DNA of 20,419 bases from Pseudomonadota bacterium (lineage in GTDB: Bacteria > Pseudomonadota > Gammaproteobacteria > UBA4575). Both the position numbers and the translations under genes were made by a program. The stretch's first letter is position 1. Every line of letters begins with the position of its first letter. Below are positions 16,677 through 20,419 of the stretch, in pieces. The notes under the pieces were generated by a model that had not been told where the DNA came from, did not search any database, and saw only the letters and a list, made by a program, of their open reading frames with translations. The DNA is taken from positions 1 through 20,419 of the forward strand of contig VXPJ01000100.1 of NCBI GenBank assembly GCA_009839635.1, in the 5' to 3' direction.

Positions 16677-17638
16677 AATCATCCACACCCTGCCAATACC
16701 GGATCGAGCACCGCTGCAATTTCCATTACGAAACAGCAGCCCACGGGAGTGTCATGCTGTTGAGACTGTATCCAAGGGAAGATGCCGGCCAGCAGGTACT
16801 GGACTTTGATCTGCGCACCGAGCCGCTGACACTCCCTGTCCCCTGCATGGATGCCTTCGGCAACCGCTGCCACCTGATCAACGTCCACCGCATGCACCAG
16901 CAAACCGTGCTGCAGGCCCGTACCCGTGTCGCCGCAGCCCCGGATCCACAGTTACCTGTCGATCCCGACGCGGGCAGTTGGAAGGCCCTGACGGAGACCA
17001 CCGATCGCGTTGGCCACTGGGCATTCCTGAATCCGAGCCGTTTTGTTTATGTCTGCGAGCCCCTCAAGGCATTTGTCGCAGCACATGAAATCGAGCGCGG
17101 CCAAAACCCGCTTTCATCCCTGCTGCAAGCTGCATCAAAACTATATGAGGCCTTCAGTTACACGCCCGGGAGCACCCACGTTGACTCCACCATCGAACAC
17201 ATCCTGGAAACCCGCCACGGCGTTTGTCAGGATTACACGCATGTTCTGATTGCCATCGGGCGCTCCTGGGGAATTCCAAGCCGGTACGTGTCCGGCTATC
17301 TTCACCTGGAGGGCATCGGCAATGAGCAGACCCCAGCCGGGGCGAGCCATGCCTGGGCCGAGTTCTGGATTCCGGGGCTGGACTGGGTAGGCATTGATCC
17401 CACCAATAACACGCCGGCAGATCACCGCCACATCCGCATGGCCATCGGCCGTGACTATGCCGATGCAGCCCCGACGCAAGGTACGTATTTCAGTGGTGGA
17501 CACTCCAGACTTGAGGTGTGTGTCACCGTAGCATCCACGGATGAACCCGTATCCTCCGCCCGGCCATTCGCCGAGCCTGCGAACCTGTCTCAAGTCCCGG
17601 CGGTAGCCCATCCACCCCGGGCCAGCCTTGAGCAATAG
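16673..17638 (+). CDS. Transglutaminase-like cysteine protease family protein
   Basis: This 321-residue protein has the bacterial transglutaminase N-terminal beta domain (about 1-100, starting YRIEHRCNFHYE) and a transglutaminase core with an intact triad: C185 in RHGVCQDYTH, H226 in GASHAWAEFW and D242 in IDPTNN. Such enzymes are more often amide-bond hydrolases or peptidases than cross-linkers, so it may process or remove the product of the ATP-grasp partner; that is inference. No signal peptide is seen, implying a cytoplasmic role. It starts inside the stop of the alpha-E gene (ATGA overlap), so the two are translationally coupled. The last 30 or so residues are proline- and alanine-rich and probably disordered. 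The gene runs tail to tail with the beta-barrel gene, 18 bases away. Confidence 0.93.
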   Translation: MKSSTPCQYRIEHRCNFHYETAAHGSVMLLRLYPREDAGQQVLDFDLRTEPLTLPVPCMDAFGNRCHLINVHRMHQQTVLQARTRVAAAPDPQLPVDPDAGSWKALTETTDRVGHWAFLNPSRFVYVCEPLKAFVAAHEIERGQNPLSSLLQAASKLYEAFSYTPGSTHVDSTIEHILETRHGVCQDYTHVLIAIGRSWGIPSRYVSGYLHLEGIGNEQTPAGASHAWAEFWIPGLDWVGIDPTNNTPADHRHIRMAIGRDYADAAPTQGTYFSGGHSRLEVCVTVASTDEPVSSARPFAEPANLSQVPAVAHPPRASLEQ

Positions 17639-17656
17639 CGCTGTGCCGCCGGGTCT

Positions 17657-18631
17657 CTAGAACCCGTACTTGAGATTCACACTGACGGCAAACATCTCAA
17701 TATCATCCAGTTTGATGCCGCCGCTGACATGCTCGCGGTCTCCCCCTTGCCCAGCCTGTGCCGGGGTGCGCAGATAAGGCGGGTGGCCACGCAACGGATC
17801 CCATACCACGCCACCGTCATTGAGGGATTCGAAGTCCACCCAGCGTCCCTTGACACCAAGCGCCATGGTGTCGGTCAGTGCGTAATCGACGCCGAACAAC
17901 AGCTGGTACCCAAACAGGGTGTCCTCCAGCTCAGCATCCGCAGTGGATGAAGTGCTGGCCAGGTTCGCCTGGATCTCGGCGGCATTCGGCAGACCCTCAC
18001 CGGTCGTGATTCGGGCCGCATCACTGTTTCTGGCCCACAAGCTGCTGTACTCCACTTCGGTAAATCCAAGGCCTATACCGACTCCGACATACGGAGTGAA
18101 CCGGCTGTTGCCCGAGAAGTCATAGTACAAGTTGGCAAACAGGTTGTGTGAGGTGAGATCGCCGATCCGGTCGATCGTTCTGACCAGTTCCTGCTCAAGC
18201 TTGTCACCGCTTTCCCCGGAGGCGGTTCCGACATCAGAAGTCTGGTCATAGTCGGTATCCCGGTAGAAGTACTCCAGCTCAATGCGCAACGGGGACGCCC
18301 CCACGTGGTAGCCAAGTGCCGTACCCAGCAAGACGCCTTCATCCGAGCTGAAACTGTTTTGCCAGTCACCAGTCGCGCCCCGGTCAGGGCCGGTGCAGTT
18401 GTAGTCTTCGTATCCCGGAGTACTGGTGACGGTCGCGTACATGGGATTGATGTAGCCATCGCACACGCTGGCCCGGTCGTTACTTTGACCGGTCATGTCC
18501 ATCGAAGAGCCAAAATTCATCCCCAGCTCGGTGCTGAAATAAAACCCGCCCGCCTGCACCGGAGCAGCGATCCCAAGTGCTGTCCCGGCAACGAGCAAAA
18601 CTGCCACGAAAATTCTGCTTGCATGATTCAT
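17657..18631 (-). CDS. Outer-membrane beta-barrel protein, unassigned family (P44/Msp2-like or OmpA-barrel-like)
   Basis: The 324-residue precursor has a classical signal peptide with cleavage predicted after A27 (APVQA/GGFYF). Alternating hydrophobic strands follow, such as FYFSTELGMNF, PLRIELEYFYRD, LFANLYYDF, FTPYVGVGIGLGF and TMALGVKGRWVDF. It ends in VSVNLKYGF with the terminal phenylalanine recognised by the Bam machinery. This layout fits an eight-or-more-stranded porin-like barrel with long polar loops. C57 and C79 in the first loop could form a disulfide. The start is secure: GGGAGG lies six bases before the ATG. It has a leader of more than 100 bases with an inverted repeat. No ligand or function can be deduced; a generic surface antigen or porin is most likely. 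Confidence 0.85.
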   Translation of the reverse strand: MNHASRIFVAVLLVAGTALGIAAPVQAGGFYFSTELGMNFGSSMDMTGQSNDRASVCDGYINPMYATVTSTPGYEDYNCTGPDRGATGDWQNSFSSDEGVLLGTALGYHVGASPLRIELEYFYRDTDYDQTSDVGTASGESGDKLEQELVRTIDRIGDLTSHNLFANLYYDFSGNSRFTPYVGVGIGLGFTEVEYSSLWARNSDAARITTGEGLPNAAEIQANLASTSSTADAELEDTLFGYQLLFGVDYALTDTMALGVKGRWVDFESLNDGGVVWDPLRGHPPYLRTPAQAGQGGDREHVSGGIKLDDIEMFAVSVNLKYGF

Positions 18632-18694
18632 TGTGCGCCTCCCAAATTTAACCTAGCCCCCAAAATCTTCCGGTTTTGAAGCTTTTGACCTGAA

Positions 18695-18726
18695 CACCAC
18701 AAAAAAACAGCTGTTCTGATGTGGTG
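18695..18726. repeat. Nested inverted repeat upstream of the beta-barrel gene
   Basis: CACCACA (18695-18701) and TGTGGTG (18720-18726) form seven perfect pairs around an inner palindrome, AACAGCTGTT (18706-18715). It lies between the two outer-membrane protein genes, in the probable leader of the downstream one. It could be the transcript end of the FadL-like gene, an operator or a leader hairpin; the A/T-run beside it is inside the repeat rather than after it, so it is not a standard terminator. Confidence 0.5.
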
Positions 18727-18752
18727 CATGAAAGTCTTTTCTTTTGCATCGA

Positions 18753-18758
18753 ATTATA
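18753..18758 (-). promoter_or_regulatory. Candidate -10 element for the beta-barrel gene
   Basis: A perfect leftward TATAAT occurs at 18758-18753. No good -35 hexamer stands 16-18 bases upstream. If used, the leader would be about 115 bases and would contain the inverted repeat at 18695-18726. Confidence 0.4.
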
Positions 18759-18822
18759 CGCGCAAACCGCTCGCCGGGCATGTAGCTTCATGACATCACA
18801 CAGGATTAAGCCGTAGGTCGAG

Positions 18823-18847
18823 GGTCAGGAAACAGCGCTGTCTGACC
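18823..18847. repeat. Nested inverted repeat just after the FadL-like gene
   Basis: GGTCAG (18823-18828) pairs with CTGACC (18842-18847) around the palindrome ACAGCGCTGT (18832-18841). It begins 28 bases beyond the FadL-like stop codon, where a transcript end would be expected. No T-run follows on the minus strand, so if it terminates transcription it does not do so in the classical way. Confidence 0.5.
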
Positions 18848-18874
18848 TAGTGATCGCACAAGCGGAGACCCCCA

Positions 18875-20230
18875 TTAGAATTTTGTCGACCAGCCTACTC
18901 CGATTTCAAACTGCTCCATGCTGAGCCGAATCGTCTGTGTGGGGTCAAAAGGATTGTCACCTTTCACAGAATTATCAAAAGCATGCATGGCCTCGACCGT
19001 GATGTCGCCGGCCCGGGTGGTGACCGTTGCACCCAAGGTAATGTGATCTTCAACCACGGCCGGTGCCAGGAGGTTGAACAGTACCTGGTCGCTGCCGATG
19101 GGCTGGCTGGCATGGCTGTAGCCGATTCGCCCGATGATATGGGGTTTGGCCTGCCACTGCAGCCCGACCTTGAGAATATCCATGTCATCCCAGCCGAACC
19201 CGGCCCCGCGGTCACCACCGAGACAGCTCTCGAGGTCCTGTCCGCCGAGTGCCGGGCAGTCAAACAGGTTCTGCACTCCATTGCTGATGGCATCGCTGTC
19301 CCCATACCAGATGCGTTGATAATCCGCGACAAGCGTCACGTTTTCCGCGAGCTCGATGGCCACACCCGCCCACAGGGTGGAAGGAATGTCGAAGGTGCCG
19401 TCTTCTGCAAACAGGTCCGCGTAGTCATCCCATCGTTCCATGTTGATCTTCGTGCGATACGAAATTCCGAGGTCCGCGACGTCGGCAATGTCCCTGGCCA
19501 GCAGGCCTGCCTGCAAGCCCCAGCCAAAGGCGTTGTCAGTACCATTTTGTGTCAGATGATTCGGCATCTGGGCCCCCTGGCTTTCCACAAAAGTTTTCGT
19601 GAACGGTGCAAATGCGTCCAGGCCGTTACTTCGGAAACTCTGCATCGTCAGCAGTGGGCTAACCCCGACCGAGAACTGGTCCGAGAATTTGTGTGCATAG
19701 GAAAGATTGAAGAAGACCTGCAACAGGTCCACACCCGCGGTACCTGCACCCAGTGCGCCGGGGAAGGACACGCCTGCACCGCGCATCCCGAACGGATCAA
19801 ACGAGGCACTGCCCGATTTGTACGAGGTGTTCATGCCGCCGTTGCCGTACACGGACAGCCCCACGGCATCCTGTTCGCTCAGCATGTAGTTGAGTCCGAA
19901 GCTCGGAATGATGAAGCCACGGTTGCGGCTTGTCTCCGATCCGGCTCCCAAGGTGAATGCACCGCCATTGCCATTGGCGAGGCTGGCACTCGGGGAGTAC
20001 CCGCGGTCAGGCTTGAACAGCACCGCACCTACATCCATGCGGTTTCCAACGAAAACCATACCGGCCGGGTTGGTCGCCGATGCCAGTGCATCCTGCGGGA
20101 AAGCCACACCTGCACCACCAAGGGCGCGGTTTGTCAGGCCCGTGCCGTGTGAGAAATAACCGTTTGTGGACTGGGCCACTACCGGCACCAAGATAAGTAC
20201 CAGTACCAACATTGCTTTTTTGAAATCCAT
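18875..20230 (-). CDS. FadL/OmpP1/TodX-family outer-membrane transporter
   Basis: FadL-type proteins are 14-stranded barrels that pass long-chain fatty acids or other hydrophobic compounds across the outer membrane. From ATG 20230 the protein has 451 residues, typical of the family (E. coli FadL 446). A signal peptide spans about residues 1-21 (MDFKKAMLVLVL...VVAQS), followed by the family's N-terminal region, TNGYFSHGTGLTNRALGGAG, and the conserved NPAG motif at 54-57. The C-terminus, EIGVGWSTKF, ends in phenylalanine like other barrels. AGGGAG lies about nine bases before the ATG; the frame's further 32 upstream residues fall in a structured leader and are rejected. The ligand is unknown: no beta-oxidation or aromatic-degradation gene is in the window. 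Confidence 0.9.
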   Translation of the reverse strand: MDFKKAMLVLVLILVPVVAQSTNGYFSHGTGLTNRALGGAGVAFPQDALASATNPAGMVFVGNRMDVGAVLFKPDRGYSPSASLANGNGGAFTLGAGSETSRNRGFIIPSFGLNYMLSEQDAVGLSVYGNGGMNTSYKSGSASFDPFGMRGAGVSFPGALGAGTAGVDLLQVFFNLSYAHKFSDQFSVGVSPLLTMQSFRSNGLDAFAPFTKTFVESQGAQMPNHLTQNGTDNAFGWGLQAGLLARDIADVADLGISYRTKINMERWDDYADLFAEDGTFDIPSTLWAGVAIELAENVTLVADYQRIWYGDSDAISNGVQNLFDCPALGGQDLESCLGGDRGAGFGWDDMDILKVGLQWQAKPHIIGRIGYSHASQPIGSDQVLFNLLAPAVVEDHITLGATVTTRAGDITVEAMHAFDNSVKGDNPFDPTQTIRLSMEQFEIGVGWSTKF

Positions 20231-20244
20231 ATCTAGAACTCCCT

Positions 20245-20263
20245 GTAAACCTGCGGGGTTTAC
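20245..20263 (-). promoter_or_regulatory. Leader hairpin abutting the Shine-Dalgarno sequence of the FadL-like gene
   Basis: GTAAACC and GGTTTAC form a seven-pair stem with a five-base loop. Read leftward, the stem ends right where the AGGGAG ribosome binding site (20244-20239) begins. A stem so placed can limit or expose the ribosome site, so it may tune translation. This is inference from position; it may also be a DNA operator. Confidence 0.45.
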
Positions 20264-20282
20264 GAACCGATTCACAAATCCA

Positions 20283-20335
20283 AGAACGGGCCCCTGCATG
20301 CTGGGTGAGGTGCCTGGAATCCTCATGCAGGTTCT
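20283..20335. repeat. Long imperfect inverted repeat upstream of the FadL-like gene
   Basis: CCTGCATG (20293-20300) and CATGCAGG (20324-20331) are perfect eight-base complements with a 23-base centre. The match extends outward to AGAA (20283-20286) and TTCT (20332-20335) if GGGC-type bases are bulged. It sits about 60 bases before the start codon and may be a leader stem or an operator. No clear promoter was found between it and the window end; a possible -35 (TTGAAA, 20370-20365) lacks a good -10. Confidence 0.45.
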
Positions 20336-20419
20336 AACTGTAAGATGGGGCCGTATTAAGTGTTTTCAAGCTCAGCGGTTCGACCAATCCGGTGAATGTA
20401 CAAGGTGGCGCGCCCGGAG

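Noticed and set aside
18983..20152. 389-residue open frame antisense to the FadL-like gene
   Set aside because: The minus strand encodes a complete signal peptide, the NPAG motif and a barrel C-terminus; the plus-strand frame shows none of the features of a real protein.
20265..20330. Sigma-54-type promoter before the FadL-like gene
   Set aside because: GGCAC and a downstream GC occur, but the spacing between GG and GC does not fit the required 10 bases.
1..20419. CRISPR array, tRNA, rRNA or insertion sequence
   Set aside because: No regularly spaced repeats, cloverleaf-like sequence or transposase motif was found on either strand; gaps between genes are all under 260 bases.

Overview
The window reads as a chromosomal segment of a Gram-negative gammaproteobacterium. 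Lipid A/KDO genes, a lipoprotein-sorting ABC transporter, two outer-membrane beta-barrels and the nudJ-mnmA-hflD...purB order known from Escherichia coli all point that way. Base composition is even and moderately GC-rich, apart from an AT-rich promoter zone at about 140-240. I see no insertion sequence, phage gene, tRNA, rRNA or CRISPR array, so this looks like core genome. The genus cannot be fixed from the sequence alone.

Layout. (1) Bases 1-253 hold the first 26 codons of an unrecognised leftward gene and a divergent promoter region. (2) 254-2479, rightward: a Nudix hydrolase (nudJ), the tRNA 2-thiouridylase mnmA and hflD, in the E. coli order. (3) 2579-8171: aconitase acnA (rightward), class II fumarase fumC (leftward) and adenylosuccinate lyase purB (rightward, divergent from fumC). 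In E. coli purB follows hflD directly, so here two TCA-cycle genes sit between them. (4) 8259-13954, all leftward and tightly packed, read as lolC-lolD-msbA-lpxK-ycaR-kdsB: an envelope operon for lipoprotein release, lipid A flipping, lipid A 4'-phosphorylation and CMP-KDO supply. (5) 14189-17638, rightward: a three-gene operon (circularly permuted ATP-grasp, alpha-E protein, transglutaminase-like protein) with start/stop coupling and a good promoter. (6) 17657-20230, leftward: an outer-membrane beta-barrel protein and a FadL/OmpP1-type channel, each with a signal peptide and its own leader.

Most genes are textbook housekeeping. The least understood unit is the ATP-grasp/alpha-E/transglutaminase operon. 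Its families are known and have been predicted by comparative genomics to make and process a peptide-like product, but I know of no established substrate. Other points worth a second look are a KdsB that lacks part of a conserved loop, a single LolC/E-type permease gene with no partner beside it, nested palindromes between the two outer-membrane protein genes, and a structured leader ahead of the FadL-like gene.
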